A stretch of 64,000 nucleotides of DNA from positions 23,691,602 to 23,755,601 of the forward strand of contig CM040760.1 of assembly GCA_022829145.1 (NCBI GenBank). Reading direction: 5' to 3'. A program made the position numbers and the translations under genes. This document shows positions 1 through 11,481 of this stretch, piece after piece. This DNA is from Albula goreensis (taxonomy: Eukaryota > Chordata > Actinopteri > Albuliformes > Albulidae). How positions within the stretch are numbered: position 1 is the first letter of the stretch; every line of letters starts with the position of its first letter. Under the pieces are notes generated by a model, which was not told the DNA's origin, ran no database searches, and saw nothing but the letters and a program-made list of their open reading frames with translations.

Positions 1-970
1 AGCTATTTCAGGGTTGCACTGCACCTGGAAAAAAGTTCTTTAGTGACAAACCACATCCTTCGGGGTGTCACGTCAAATTCACTCCCCTCCCTTCATCAAG
101 TCAACTACTGTCCGGTTTGTACAGCAGAAGACAATACGGAGTGACATGGCACAGGGCAATTCGAATGGGTGACATTTTCTTTACCGCATTGATTTCAACC
201 CCCCTACCCCCATACTTTTTCTTCTGATGTCAATATTGCTGTTTATTATTATTATTATTGTTATTATTGTTATTGTTGAATTATTGACTTGACCTCTCTC
301 CCTCCCCCCTAAGTCTCTGCTAGCTCGGTTAACGCTTCTTCCCCCTCCTCATCGTGTACATCCGTTTTTAATGACGCAATTCGTTCCCCAGCACCGTTTT
401 TCCTGTGTTTTTTTTTCTTTCTTTCTGCCGCCGCTTCCCGACTTTTTAGTGTAACCTTTTAAATTTGTATGATAACAGAAAGTGTAATTGTAATTCATTT
501 TGGCCGCTGTTTTATTGGAGGATAGGCGGCGGGCGGGGGGGTTGTGGGGGCGGGCGGGCGGGGGGCTGGGGGGTTTGGGGGATGGATGGGGGTGAGGGAG
601 TCCGGTTGGGGAGACGGGAGATTATGTTTTGTGGGGGAGGGGAGGTTGGGGTTGGGGGTGAGCTATGATTTTATCTCTTGTCATGTATTGTAATTTTTAT
701 TTTATAATGTTACTTTTTTCTCTTTTTCTCTTGTATATTTTTTTTTTCATTTTGGGGATTATATCATTTAAAAGAAAAGACATTTATTGTTTTTCTGTGT
801 AAAGGTGCCCTCCCCCTACCCCCTCTCCCCTCTGCGATTATATAACACTCAAATGGAGGGTTAAGATTTAATACCATGATGTAACATTGAACTTCTCTTC
901 TTTCTTTCTTTTGTGTTTTTTCCAACTTGTAATTAAACTGTAATCAGGGTTAATTAAAATTGGTTAAAAA
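1..970 (+). other. Probable 3' UTR tail of an upstream gene
   Basis: There is no credible coding frame here. The stretch is T-rich and AT-rich like a vertebrate 3' UTR, with (TTA)n-like runs near 240-275, and it contains a very G-rich block at 527-660. An AATTAAA signal at about 931-937 is followed by a GT/T-rich stretch (about 980-1030) of the kind found downstream of cleavage sites. The inference is that a + strand gene lying before the window ends here. The opposite orientation is not excluded, because TTTATT motifs that would be AATAAA on the - strand also occur. The coding part is outside the window, so the gene cannot be named. Confidence 0.4.
527..660 (+). other. G-rich tract with G-quadruplex potential
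   Basis: More than ten runs of three or more G occur in about 130 bases on the + strand, separated by one- to four-base loops. This fits the simple G-quadruplex pattern several times over. It lies inside the putative 3' UTR, so if transcribed as + strand RNA it would be an rG4 candidate. Low-complexity drift is the alternative explanation. Confidence 0.6.
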
Positions 971-1129
971 CCAATTCGATGATGTGTCTCTTTTTTTTGT
1001 GTCTGTTTTTTTTTTTCTTTTTTTTTTTAATCCTCTTTTCAAATAACCATTCACTGCGAACATAAGGACTTCCGCCAGCGAAGAGCTGTTGTAAACAAAA
1101 GATTACACTTTAATTTCCCCTGTCTCCAG

Positions 1130-1560
1130 ATGCTATGAATGAATATTAAATCCATTCGTCCGATGTGCCACCAACCGGTTGATCGTGTTTCGGCCATCAT
1201 GGTAAGAGAGGAGGGCCCAGAGAAGCGCAAGGAAGCGGTAATCTCGCGGCGCAACGCGCCCCCCGGCTGCTGCCTGAGCTGCCCCCGAGCAGTACATGTT
1301 CACACTGCACAGAACGAGGTTGACCACATTAACCTCACCCCACTCGCTCACCACTTCCCCACTCTTATCTGCGCAACGCGCTCGCTCTCTCGCTCGCTTT
1401 CGTGGAAATCCACCGCTCGGGAAACTCGCAAAATACGGGAATGAATCGGCAAGAGTGCACGCTCGTAAGCGGGCTGAGAGATCGCTTTTTGCACGCCGGC
1501 CACATCCGCCCTGGCAGGAACGCCGGTGAGTTTTGCAGGCGCGGTTTGCAAGGTGCAGGT
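1130..1560. promoter_or_regulatory. CpG-rich candidate promoter/CpG island
   Basis: CpG dinucleotides are dense here (for example 1240-1270 and 1370-1540) compared with the AT-rich flanks. Several overlapping open frames on both strands run through it, as expected in CpG-rich DNA, and none shows a recognisable domain. An exact capicua octamer, TGAATGAA, lies at 1136-1143. A donor-like ATG|GTAAGA occurs at about 1200. I infer a CpG island or promoter, but which gene it serves cannot be seen. Confidence 0.35.
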
Positions 1561-1829
1561 AAGCTTGCCTCACGCTGCTCCTCACCTTGCAATTCACATT
1601 GTCGCAGAGAAAAACCCACTTCCGATTCTGCATGTGAACACTCATATTGTGAGAATTCAACAGACCGCCCCTGAAAATTGCACAACCAATCAACAGGTTT
1701 GGCTGTTTTCAATTGAGATTTGAAATACACATAAAAACAGTGTGATTGGCTATGCGGTGTGGCAGAAGTGGACGGAGGCGGTGAGATCGAGTGGTGTTCT
1801 AGCCTACCTCTTACCACTGCAGAGGCCGA

Positions 1830-3000
1830 TACGGTAGTCAGTTACACAGTGCCAGGACATTCTGGCACAGCACTGGTGACTCAAATGTTCCCCTGATAAG
1901 GCCATGGCAAGTTTCACTTTCAGAAATACAGAATTTTTTTTTTTTTTCTTTTACCCTTGCCAATGTCTGAGTAGTGGGTCACTCACCATGAGTGGCAGAC
2001 CAGGCTTGTAGAGCTTCTTGTTAAGGAGATAAACACTGCATACTCACAGACTAACAAACTCTGCTCTCACCTGACCGAACCCACAGACTCTCAGCGCACA
2101 CACAAGTAGACTGCGCTGTGAAAACTCAGACAAATCGCACCAGGTCCAAGTATAAACATGCCCCCTCTCTCTAATATTTTTTCCTCAGTAGGTCAGTTAT
2201 AAGAGAGGGTTAGATGAAGTGTGTAGAATGATACGCTACATTATCATACACCAGCACAGCCGAGACACACGCCACGCTCACAACCAGAAAGCACAGGAAT
2301 GAATGGTATGAACACGTTCATGAATTGACACTCTGTGCTGCTCTGCAGTGGAAATAGATTTTCCAACACCAACGCAGCGCCATTAATGCACATTTACAAC
2401 CAGCCCACAGTTAATTATCATTCAAGATGTGTGGCGACCACTCGCTTTTGATGAATTGTCTGAATGCACATGATACATCTGACTGAATTCCTGTATGAAA
2501 CACTCTGGAGCTTTATTTGACAGTAAATATCCAGGACTGTTTGAAATACCTGGGCACTGGATGGTAGTCAAGCACTCACATGTGCATGAAGATGAGGGGG
2601 GTGGCGGGGGGGGCCTTCTGGGAGTGAAGAAAATTCTGTACATTGAGACTCAGCCAAAGAACTCGTGGAGCAGATCTCATTTTCTGTTATTTGAGGGTTT
2701 ACTCCCCCTGCTGGTCATTGGGAGCCACTGCTCTAAACAACAGAGAATTGAAAGAATGCTCTTTTTCAAACAGGAGCGACACTCTCTTGAGAATGTAGCC
2801 TGCAGCCCATAGCCTGAGATTAAATTCAGTTCAGCTGAACAACTGATAACTGAATTGAAATACAAGAACATGAGATGGTATGGGCTGCATTTTTTTTTTT
2901 GCTTTGGAAACAGTAAAAACATAATAGCATGTGCATGTATTATCCTCTTTAGGTCTACAGAGACATTACAACCAAACTGAAGCTGAAAATGCTCTATATT
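1830..3000. other. Intergenic, nothing recognised
   Basis: This is mixed-composition sequence with short homopolymers. I see no conserved coding frame, RNA gene or clear repeat. Confidence 0.5.
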
Positions 3001-3013
3001 TCCTCCTCCACTG

Positions 3014-3200
3014 CTTTTTTTTTTTTTTTTTTTTTTTTTGCTTTTGTATTTTTTCCCTTTACTCGGGCAGTGAGAGGGCTGGGAGGGTTACAGAGAAAAG
3101 GGAGCACAGGTAGGAGGGCCAAAGCCAGAACTTGGACCCTGGTCTCCCAGGGATTAACATGCGGATGACACAGCTGCTCAGCGACTTGAGCTATCCAGTC
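3014..3200 (-). repeat. tRNA-derived SINE, - strand
   Basis: Read on the - strand, the segment has a tRNA-like head. An A-box-like TAGCTCAAG lies near 3190 and a B-box-like GGTCCAAGTTC near 3135. A short body follows, then an A-rich tail (the T-run at about 3015-3040 on the + strand). This head-body-polyA order is typical of Pol III-derived SINEs. Target-site duplications were not resolved. Confidence 0.6.
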
Positions 3201-3559
3201 TCCCTCCGCTGTGCTTCTGACCCATTCTGTTTCTGTGCACATGTGACAAACTGGGCTCGTTCTCAGAGAGCACCCGTCCCCAATTACGCTACCCGATGGC
3301 CAATTATCACGGTGTTGTAGAGTGATAAGAATCACTGCTAATTATATCTATTAAAGATTCATCTCACCAAAAGGCTCTCCCAAATCATGCTAATTAGCAC
3401 TGTTTTGCTATTTTTTAACTTTCCACCCAAACCCAAGTTATTGCATTGAGGCTTGTGGCCTTGCATAGCCACAAAGCTTCACTGGCTGGCTTTGACACTG
3501 TGTACTTGCATTTCGGCTGATTCTTTTCTCCACAGGACACTTGCACAGCTCATATATTC

Positions 3560-4003
3560 AGCTCCCTAACCATTCCACTACACTGTAACCTCTGAGCTAC
3601 AAGCCCAGCTCCCTAACCATTATGCTACACTGTAACCTCTGAGCTACAAGCCCAGCTCCCTAACCATTATACTACACTGTAACCTCTGAGCTACAAGCCC
3701 AGCTCCCTAAACATTACACTACACTGTAACCTCTGAGCTACAAGCCCAGCTCCCTAACCATTATACTACCCTGTAACCTCTGAGCTACAAGCCCAGCTCC
3801 CTAACCATTATACTACACTGTAACCTCTGAGCTACAAGCCCAGCTCCCTAACCATTGCACTACACTGTAACCTCTGAGATACAAGCCCAGCTCCCTAACC
3901 ATTACACTACACTGTAGCCTCTGAGCTACAAGCCCAGCTCCCTAACCATTACACTACACTGTAACCCCTGAGCTACAAGCCCAGCTCCCTAACCATTACA
4001 CTG
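3560..4003 (-). repeat. 47-bp tandem array of a SINE head, 10 copies
   Basis: The word agctccctaa recurs every 47 bp, at 3560, 3607 and on to 3983, giving ten near-identical copies. On the - strand each unit reads as a tRNA-like SINE 5' end: GTGTAATGGTTAGGGAGCTG followed by GGCTTGTAGCTCAGAGG. The latter contains an A-box-like TAGCTCAGAGG that fits TRGYNNARNNG. Copies differ by only one to three bases, so the amplification looks recent. The normal SINE body and tail are not attached. Confidence 0.8.
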
Positions 4004-7000
4004 CAGGGCTCATAGCTGATTGACAGATACAGGGCTCTGTAGGGGGAAGTGTCTTGCAGGCACACAGACGGCGTTTTGTCCCGGAGCAGCTGCGCTGTGT
4101 AGGCTTACAGTGGACAGTATGGCGCCTATAGTGCCCTTGGCACGAGCCACACAGCAGTTGGTCTTTCCCTTGACCCCCGTGACGGCGTCAGCCTTGCGGT
4201 CACTCTCCCCCGACAGCGTCCTGTTAACGTAGCCACACTGACATTGTCAAACTGCGATTAAAGACACAGCATTGGAGATCACGGGCGGGGGTTCCGAGGG
4301 ATCTGTGGATCCCCACCCCTGCGCCCAACCACTAACAAAAAAAATTAAATAACATGCATTGAATAAAACATAAAGCCAAAGTTATCTCACATTCTGAGTG
4401 GAACCATCTTCATTATCTGTGTTATCATACTGTGGTAAATGTGTGGTGAGAAATATTGCGACTGCAGCCATGAGCAACTGTTGTGAGTGTGCTCTTGATG
4501 TTGAGCGCAAGTCCGGTGAAGGTGGAGAAACACTTTGCAGAGGAAGCTGCTTGCCATGATATTCTGCAACAAAACCGACGTCGCTGCGTAAAATCTGGTG
4601 TCACAGAGTAAGAATTTGTCTTTGGCGTTGAATACTGATTACATTGATGCGTGAAGTTTTTCAAAGTGAATGGGGGAACAGAGACGTGTGGAACCGCTTT
4701 TAAAAACTCCAGCACCCTCCCCTAACTTCAGCTGTAACCAGAAAAAAAAATCTGATGACAAACCTTTTTTTTTTCCATTTTTGTGCACTTTTCCATGAAG
4801 GGGTGGCATGCATAGCAGGGTGCAGGTCATAGCATATAAACTACGGCAATAAAATACACAGGAAGTGCACAAAGATGTGTGCAGGTTACTTTAAAAGCAC
4901 TGCTGAAGTCATGGCGAAACAAAAACTATTAAAAAAAATAAACGCACATGGCTCAGGTTATAAAATGGCTGCTGATCACATGATCTTGGGACAATTAGTC
5001 ACGGTTTTTTCCCGAACAGAGACAGTATCGCCCACGCCGCCTGGTCCGTCAGCCTTCAGGCCTGAGTCAGTGAATCGCAGTATCGCGTGGCGAGATGGGC
5101 AGGCGTTGCACAAAGCCGGCCCTGCCGTGTCTTTATTCTCCTTCTCCTGTTCCAGAATAGATCCATTCAGTCATGTCGCTCATCGGGCAGATATGAGTCC
5201 AGGTTACGGTGCCTGCGGGGGTATTGGAGAGTCAGTGACACACAGAGAGAGAGTGACACAGGAATGGACAGAAAACCTGCATGACTGTGGTTTTTTTTTT
5301 TTTTTTTTTCTTCTCCTGTGAAAAGAGTTGTTCACCTCTGACAGAGGATACACAGCGTAACTGTGCAGGAATGCAGCCCAATGAATGCAGGGAGTAACTG
5401 GACCCCCCCAGTCTGCGCCGCGGTTTCAGTGGGATGGGTCTAGAGGACAAAGGGGGCCTCTGCCTGGAGCCCCAGGGCAAGGTGGGGACCCTGCCCCACT
5501 CAGAGTATGGGCTCTGGGCCGATTTGTTGGACAAACACACCTCAGCTAACTGGGCAGGGGACTCGTTTTTGTCATGCCCCCTACCCCCAACTGTGGCCCC
5601 CCCGTCAACTCATCGCACATCTGGAGGCCAGCTGACCCCCCCCACCCCACCCCCTGTCTGCATCACCATGCCGACTGCTGCAGTCGTACAGGCGAAGATG
5701 CTTGCTTGCGTGCGTGTGTGCGTGCATGGGAACGTGGGTTTGTGCGTGCACATGTGTGAGGTAATGAGAGTGCAGCACCACACCCCAGCCCAGCTGACAT
5801 GAAAGGAGGGAAACAGGTGCTCTCTGAAATGAACTTGAAGACTGGAAAAAATTAAGTACCTCACCAGGACCCCCACTCCTGTAGAAATATACGAGTGAAA
5901 CTTAAAAAGCAACTCAGCCTTAGTAAGGTTCAGGGCTCCATGGCTACCCTCTGTCGGCTCCAGTATACAATAAGTGAGCAAGGTTTATGGGACGAAAAAG
6001 GACGAGAGTGAGCTTTTCATATTTTCAGGTGAATCGTGTTTGCCTGAGCCCGCAGTGCAAAAACACTGGGTGCTCTAACATGTGTCCTCGTTCCCCGAAC
6101 TCCAGTTTCTTCAGTACAGGGAAAAAGTGCGCTCTTACCAGTTAACAAACTGAAAGACCAACTCATTCTTCCTCCATCCAGCACTTCAAACGACACTGCC
6201 GTATATTTCAGATACTGCTACAACGCAACATATGGTAGCTTGTAAGAGTATGTGTACATTACTTTATAAATACTCTGGAGTTGGCAGCAACATTACGCAG
6301 ATATTGTGACTCGTTTAAGGATGTTGGCAATTCTGAATATTTCCCTCTCTGGTTGTTTTGAGGCAACTGTCAGACCCCAAGGCTTATTTTCCCTAATATG
6401 AATTAGAATTATGATTTCATAACTGATTGACGATTGGCACTCGAGGGCCTTTTGAAGTAGGAGATTTACCTTGAAAGTGCCAATCACTGTGGCACTTGGG
6501 AATTTAAACCAGAATTCTAGTGTGTTGTAGGGCAGTCAGTGGTTTCAAAACTTTCAAAAGCTTGTGATCAACCTTGCGAATGAATACTCTTTCTGTGTCC
6601 TTCCACCTTCTGAAGGAGCCAAACAACTATTCTCAATATGCGAAGCAAATGTTTTGATTCCCCAGTGATCTTTAAGGTAAACATTGTTTTATGTCCTAAA
6701 GTAGATGTTCTGGGCCTATGGAAGGCTCATGCAGGGCGAGGTTGATTTGGAGAGCAGACGTGTGCCTTGTCCCTGGGGGTTTGAGTCCCAGCGGTCCCAT
6801 TACTGGCTATGGTTGGAGGTCCACAGCGGCAGGGCAACAACCAGCCAAGCCTCGCAGAGGAAACATAACCCAGTTAAGCTCTTTAGTCACATCTCCCTCT
6901 AGTGGCCACTCCTGGTAAGCCAGCCACCTGGATGCACAAACCGAGTGTATGCTGACCTCTTCATCCTCTGGTAACATAGGTGGTAAGTAATCAGTCAGTA

Positions 7001-7113
7001 TCAATAGTACGGGTGGGGGGTGAAGGTTTGTTGTCACATGACTCAGAGGAGTCACATGTTATGATCACCTCCCTCCAAGTCAGTGGGAGGCGGCTGCAGC
7101 AGTAGCAGCTGGT
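4004..7113. other. Intergenic, no gene recognised
   Basis: Several short open frames occur but none has a recognisable domain or believable splice context. The segment 6720-6800 has a B-box-like GGTTTGAGTCCC and may be an old SINE relic. Poly-T runs lie near 5290-5310. Confidence 0.45.
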
Positions 7114-7474
7114 GAGGAACAACTTTACATTTATACCTATCATTGCAGTAAACCTGTTCCCATTTATCCTCTTTGATTAACAATAAAACAAATTATTCAA
7201 GGAGTAATCAACACCAGCTGACGTAAACAGAGTAAATGATGACCAATTTCATTTTGTAATACAACTGCTGTTCTTTGCAAACTAGATGTATGTTTGTTAC
7301 ATCCATTAGTAAACAAAATAATTACTATTTCAAAATTAAACTAGAAACCATTTACTCTGTTTACAACAATTGGTGTTGATTACTCCATGAATGACCTGTT
7401 TTATTATTAATCACGGAGGCTAAATGGGAACAGGTTAAACATAATGACAGGTATAAAGGTAAAGTTTGTTCCTC
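7114..7474. mobile_element. Foldback/MITE-like element with about 125-bp inverted arms
   Basis: The left arm (7114 to about 7240, beginning GAGGAACAACTTTACATTTA) is an imperfect reverse complement of the right arm (about 7348-7474, ending AAGTTTGTTCCTC). Shared blocks include a 'cctgttcccattta' motif, 'gtaatcaacacca' and 'gtaaacagagtaaat'. The spacer is about 100 bp and AT-rich with no coding capacity. This is the structure of a non-autonomous foldback transposon. The superfamily is not assignable, and no clear target-site duplication is visible. Confidence 0.75.
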
Positions 7475-8143
7475 CATTATTTTGAGTTTAACAGCCACCA
7501 CCGGGCTGCAGCATGACGCTAAACAGTAACGCTGCATTTGGGCAGAATAAAAAGGGGGGAAAAATCCAGAAAAAATGTAAATATATTTTAAAAATATATA
7601 TTTTAAAACTGCTTGGCCTGTATATGTTTTTTATTCAGGCTGCCTCTACAGCTAGGCCTCCCCGGACAAGAGTTTCATGTGACTTCCTGCTGAAATAAGG
7701 GTTCAGAAAAATATATATTAAAAAGTTATCTTTTAACTTTATTTTAATTTAGAAACATTTTGGTACCTACGACATTGTGTCTATCTCACTGCTGTATACT
7801 AATCACCTGGGTGGAAAACTTAATTTTGAGAAGCATCCCTGGAATACAGCTTGTATTAGTCTCATTTATGACTGCGCGTATGACATATGAATAATACAGC
7901 TGCAACTGGTACACTGCAGTTGCTCATTGGATGCTGCACTGACCTTCCAATGTTTGTGGTCACCAGGGATTGGATTACTTGTGTATGTCTTTATGTTGAC
8001 AAACGATACGAAATCGTGATAATGTCTGTTTGTCGGTCTGATGTATTCTGTCTGATCTACTGCTTGGCCATCTTTTCAGGAGGACTGTCCTGTTTTTGTT
8101 GTGTTGGTCAGTTTTATTTGGGGACCTCTGACTGTTTCAGCAT

Positions 8144-8275
8144 ATGAACAGCATCGCTGCTAGAGCTCCGGCTGAGTCCTTCAGCTGTAACGAGAGCTTG
8201 TCAAAGTGCTACCGGCTCCACTGCTACTACTTTGAATATGTATGCCGCGAAAACTACTACACCATCGGCAACTAG
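8144..8275 (+). CDS. Possible 43-codon Cys/Tyr-rich ORF (uncertain)
   Basis: The frame runs from ATG 8144 to TAG 8273-8275. It encodes 43 residues with four cysteines and many tyrosines in the second half (motifs KCYRLHCYYFEYVC and RENYYTIGN). A pyrimidine tract ending TTTCAG lies at 8134-8140, directly before it, so it could be a terminal exon with an acceptor at 8141 rather than a stand-alone gene. I do not recognise the family. Codon composition looks more coding-like than its surroundings, but the length is too short to be sure and no partner exon was found. It may equally be chance or a transposon remnant. Confidence 0.2.
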   Translation: MNSIAARAPAESFSCNESLSKCYRLHCYYFEYVCRENYYTIGN

Positions 8276-9154
8276 TTGAGAAATGAATGGCTCTTTTCTC
8301 TGGTTTGCTTCATGTCACTGTCTGCTTATCTGTCCCTTTGTATTGCTATCTGTCTATCTCTCCCCCTTTTATTCTTCTGCTTCATGTGCCCCTCAATTGC
8401 TGTCTGGTTGCTGGCAGCAGCTGGCCAATCAGAAGGCAATGGACTCAGCAGGGGGGCGGGTCTGTGACGATTGACTGACAGGCGATAGTGGCTCATGCTG
8501 TGAGAGGCAGTCAGAGGGGCTAGGGGTCGGGTCAGAGGTTAAACTCCCGAGGAGAGGGTGTGGGTGAGAACGGTGCTAATGAGGGGGAGAGGCAGGGCCG
8601 GGGAGAGGGGGGTGGGATGGGGGGTACTGCCGTTGCACGACTGTGTCATCATCTTCGGGATGGCCGTGTGTTTTAAGCCATGCATGTAGATCGGCTCGCC
8701 TTGCCTCGCGTTTCTTTCTGAAGACATCCGCCCTCTGCTGGGACGCTCTCCGGTGCTTCGCTTGACACCAACACACGCACACAGGCATGTGCACGAACGT
8801 TGCCCTGGACAGCCTGGCGTTCGACATCCTAAGAACTGACAGCAAAGTTTTTGACGAGTTCGGCTTAAGCAAAAAAATCTTTTTGAAATATTCCTTTCAT
8901 TGCCCTCCACAGTAGATTGATTTATCTGCTCAATGTCCACTATTCATATGATTGTGCTTAGAATTTATATAATAGTGAATAAACAATGTAAATACCTTGA
9001 CTTCCCAAAACAATGAGCCAAGTCAGCATGAATATGTCCAATAATAATACTTTAGTTCTGAGATTCACATATATTCATATCAATGACACTGCCCTTGGAA
9101 CCAGGGCTTTCTCACCTCTCTTTTGTGTTTGTAAATTTTCTGCTAACATTAAAT

Positions 9155-9390
9155 TACATTTTACATTCAGGCCTTTAGTAGACATTCTTATCCAGGGCAA
9201 CCTACGCAGTTAACATGTCAAAAAAGAAAGCACATGTTCAACTGTTGTCCTACAAAGTATTTTCAATAGAGTATCCTGGTTTCAAGGACCTTAAATGCAA
9301 CAGATTATCTCCATCTGCGATTTAAACCTGCAGCATTTTGGTCACAATTAGTCAAATGTGCTGTACTGCCACCCAGGTACTTAAACAAAC
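9155..9390 (-). repeat. Old tRNA-SINE relic, - strand
   Basis: On the - strand, a B-box-like GCAGGTTTAAATCGC (about 9318-9332) is followed downstream by the typical fish SINE tail motif CTGGATAAGAATGTCTACTA (about 9175-9198) and a final AATGTAAAATG. The body is diverged. I recognise the tail pattern from general knowledge of fish SINEs and ran no database search. Confidence 0.6.
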
Positions 9391-9524
9391 CCCCTTCCTC
9401 CAGTTAGTTTTTGTTGAAGGTGAAGCCTCAGTGAGTTTTTTTTTTAACATTTTTTGCTGCTTCGCTTCTGTTCTTGAAACCCCCCAGTTTAAGTCATTCG
9501 CTGTGTCAGGTTAAAAATCCTGTG

Positions 9525-9970
9525 GCCAGTTGCACAAAGCACCAAAGATTTTTCTCTTAAGAAATTCCCTTAAGTCAGAAGTTTCCCTTTTGTTGAGGAT
9601 TTCCTTAAAGACCGCTGCACAAAGCACCTTATAACCATTCCTTAACTTAGGGAGAATACTAAGGAGATTTCATAATTTGCGGTGGTGAAACGGTTGCAGT
9701 TGCCATGGCAATTATCAACAATCATGTAGCCTACCTAGCTAGCTAGTTTGGAAATTAATAAGAGCAACCCAGGCAGCTAAATTATTAAAATGAACAATGA
9801 CAAAGAACAAAAAAAAGAGAATACCTGACTGGACTGAGGAGGGAAAAGCTCCTTTTAGAGGAATATGGAAAAAGAAAAACAGTTTTACAGAGCAAGTACA
9901 ACCCTGCTGATTGGGGCTGCTGTCTGGCTCAGCTTGGGAAAGAGCCACTTCAGCCAAATGTACTCACAAA
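9525..9970 (+). pseudogene. Decayed Myb/SANT-like transposon protein fragment
   Basis: From 9843 one frame reads EKLLLEEYGKRKTVLQSKYN and then PADWG. This resembles the N-terminal Myb/SANT-like domain of PIF/Harbinger-type transposon proteins. The matching start of the domain (DWTEEG, about 9826-9843) is in another frame, so the copy is frameshifted. The two GCACAAAGCACC motifs upstream (9532-9544 and 9618-9630) suggest an internal or terminal repeat of the element. No transposase domain follows. I judge it a dead fragment. The superfamily call is inference from motif memory. Confidence 0.45.
9699..9712. promoter_or_regulatory. RFX X-box-like palindrome
   Basis: GTTGCCATGGCAAT matches the RFX consensus GTTGCCATGGCAAC at 13 of 14 positions. 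It sits beside the transposon relic, so it may simply belong to that repeat. Confidence 0.4.
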
Positions 9971-11175
9971 CTTATTTGTTTTACTCAAAGAGATGCTAAA
10001 TATGACGTAAATACGTTACATGGATGCAGTGAGAAAGTGGTGATGGGAGGGAGTGTGGAGGGAAATGCCACACCCATTCGCTCGGTAACTTTGCACACAT
10101 GATGGCTATGCCACATTTGTTATGTACACAAAAAAAGTATGTAAGAGCACATGGGATAATCGTTTTAGGATGAAGCCAAAATACTCATATTTTCAGTGGC
10201 ATGTAAAACTACCGGATTTACAGCTGAACTGAAATACGTAAGATTGAATCAAGAGGAAATTTAAGGCCAACGTGTGGCTGAAACAGTCCAGGGCCTCACC
10301 TGCTGTCCTCCCTGCTGTCCAGGGAGGATGGGATTCGGTAGGCAGGGACATCTCTGTCTATCTAATTACACACCACTCCATTCCTGACGGTCAATCAGGT
10401 GCCCACAGTCTGCAGTCTGCATGCACAAATTCCGCACAAGGAGTGTCTTCCTTCGGCTCATGTCTCTGCAAGCTGAGCTCAGGGACTGTGGTGTGAAAAG
10501 ATGCCAGGACTGACACCACGTGTTTGGCAGGGGAGCGCATGCTTGTCAGCACTGTCCCAGGATGAGAGAGGGGGGTGGCAGCACTGAACCTCACTTGTGA
10601 ATATGACTGGGAATTCCCAGCTGAGAGAAAAGTGGGGAGGGTTAAAAACGATCCCCAACTGAGAAAGAGGTTTCCAGTAATGTGATACATTATTTGCCAT
10701 AGAGGAGGTCACTACTGCCCAGTGGGTCCATGTAGAGGAAACACTGCTTGTTAGGCCAAAATGGATGGAACTCTCCTATGCAACAAGCAACTCAGTGATT
10801 TTAAATAACCTTTGGTGCCACTGGTGCCTTTGCTGAAATTAAATAAGTCAGCATTTCAGGTCTGATTGGCGGTTGCATCATGAGTCATCATCAATAGCCA
10901 ATCAGCATTCTTGTACCGAGCAAATAGTCATTTCTGCCCTGACGGAGACCCAGGGTGTGTTGAACCGTGGATCACATTGTGCTGAGAAATGAACATTTTT
11001 TTAGGACCAATAATTGCAGTGTGTGGACTCTATTTCTATTTTGCATTTCTGCCTCTCAGACAGGAGGAGATGTGGTAAGAAGGGTGTAGCCTACTTTGGG
11101 GCCTTACACACACACACACACACACACACTCAAAGACACACAACACCCAGATCTATAACCATGACAGGACTATTC

Positions 11176-11481
11176 AGCTCCAGTGCTGGAGGGCCACAGT
11201 GTCTGCAGGTTTAACTCCAGTCCTGGAGGGCCACGATGACTGTAGCTATTTGATTGGACCACACACAACACCACCTGATTTCACCACCTCTCTTCCTGGA
11301 CCAAGGATATAAACTAATTTGTGAAACTAGAAGGTATAGTACAAGGTTGGAGCACAGACCTCCAGCACAGGGCTTAAATATGCTTAACACTGTGACCCTC
11401 CAGCACTGGTGTCAGACCTGCAGACACTGTGGCCCTCCGGGACTGGAATTAAAGCTAAAGACACTGTGACCCGCCAGGGAA
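11176..11481. mobile_element. Inverted-repeat element, family A copy 1 (nested)
   Basis: The left end, TCCAGTGCTGGAGGGCCACA followed by GTGTCTGCAGG (about 11178-11209), is the reverse complement of the right end, CCTGCAGACACTGTGGCCCT followed by CCGGGACTGGA (about 11417-11447). A second left-type end occurs at about 11214-11242 and further right-type ends at about 11388-11412 and 11455-11478. The locus is therefore a nested or duplicated insertion. There is no coding capacity. Relatives lie at 29040, 47276 and 48796. Confidence 0.65.

Noticed and set aside
1133..1817. Overlapping open frames of 60-190 codons on both strands
   Set aside because: They overlap in several frames in CpG-rich DNA, where stops are rare. 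No domain, no splice logic and no codon pattern were visible.
4020..4232. 70-codon + strand frame in GC-rich sequence
   Set aside because: No recognisable motif. Both strands read equally poorly; it adjoins the SINE-head array.
6700..6920. Intact tRNA gene
   Set aside because: Only a B-box-like motif is visible; no cloverleaf could be formed, so at most a SINE relic.
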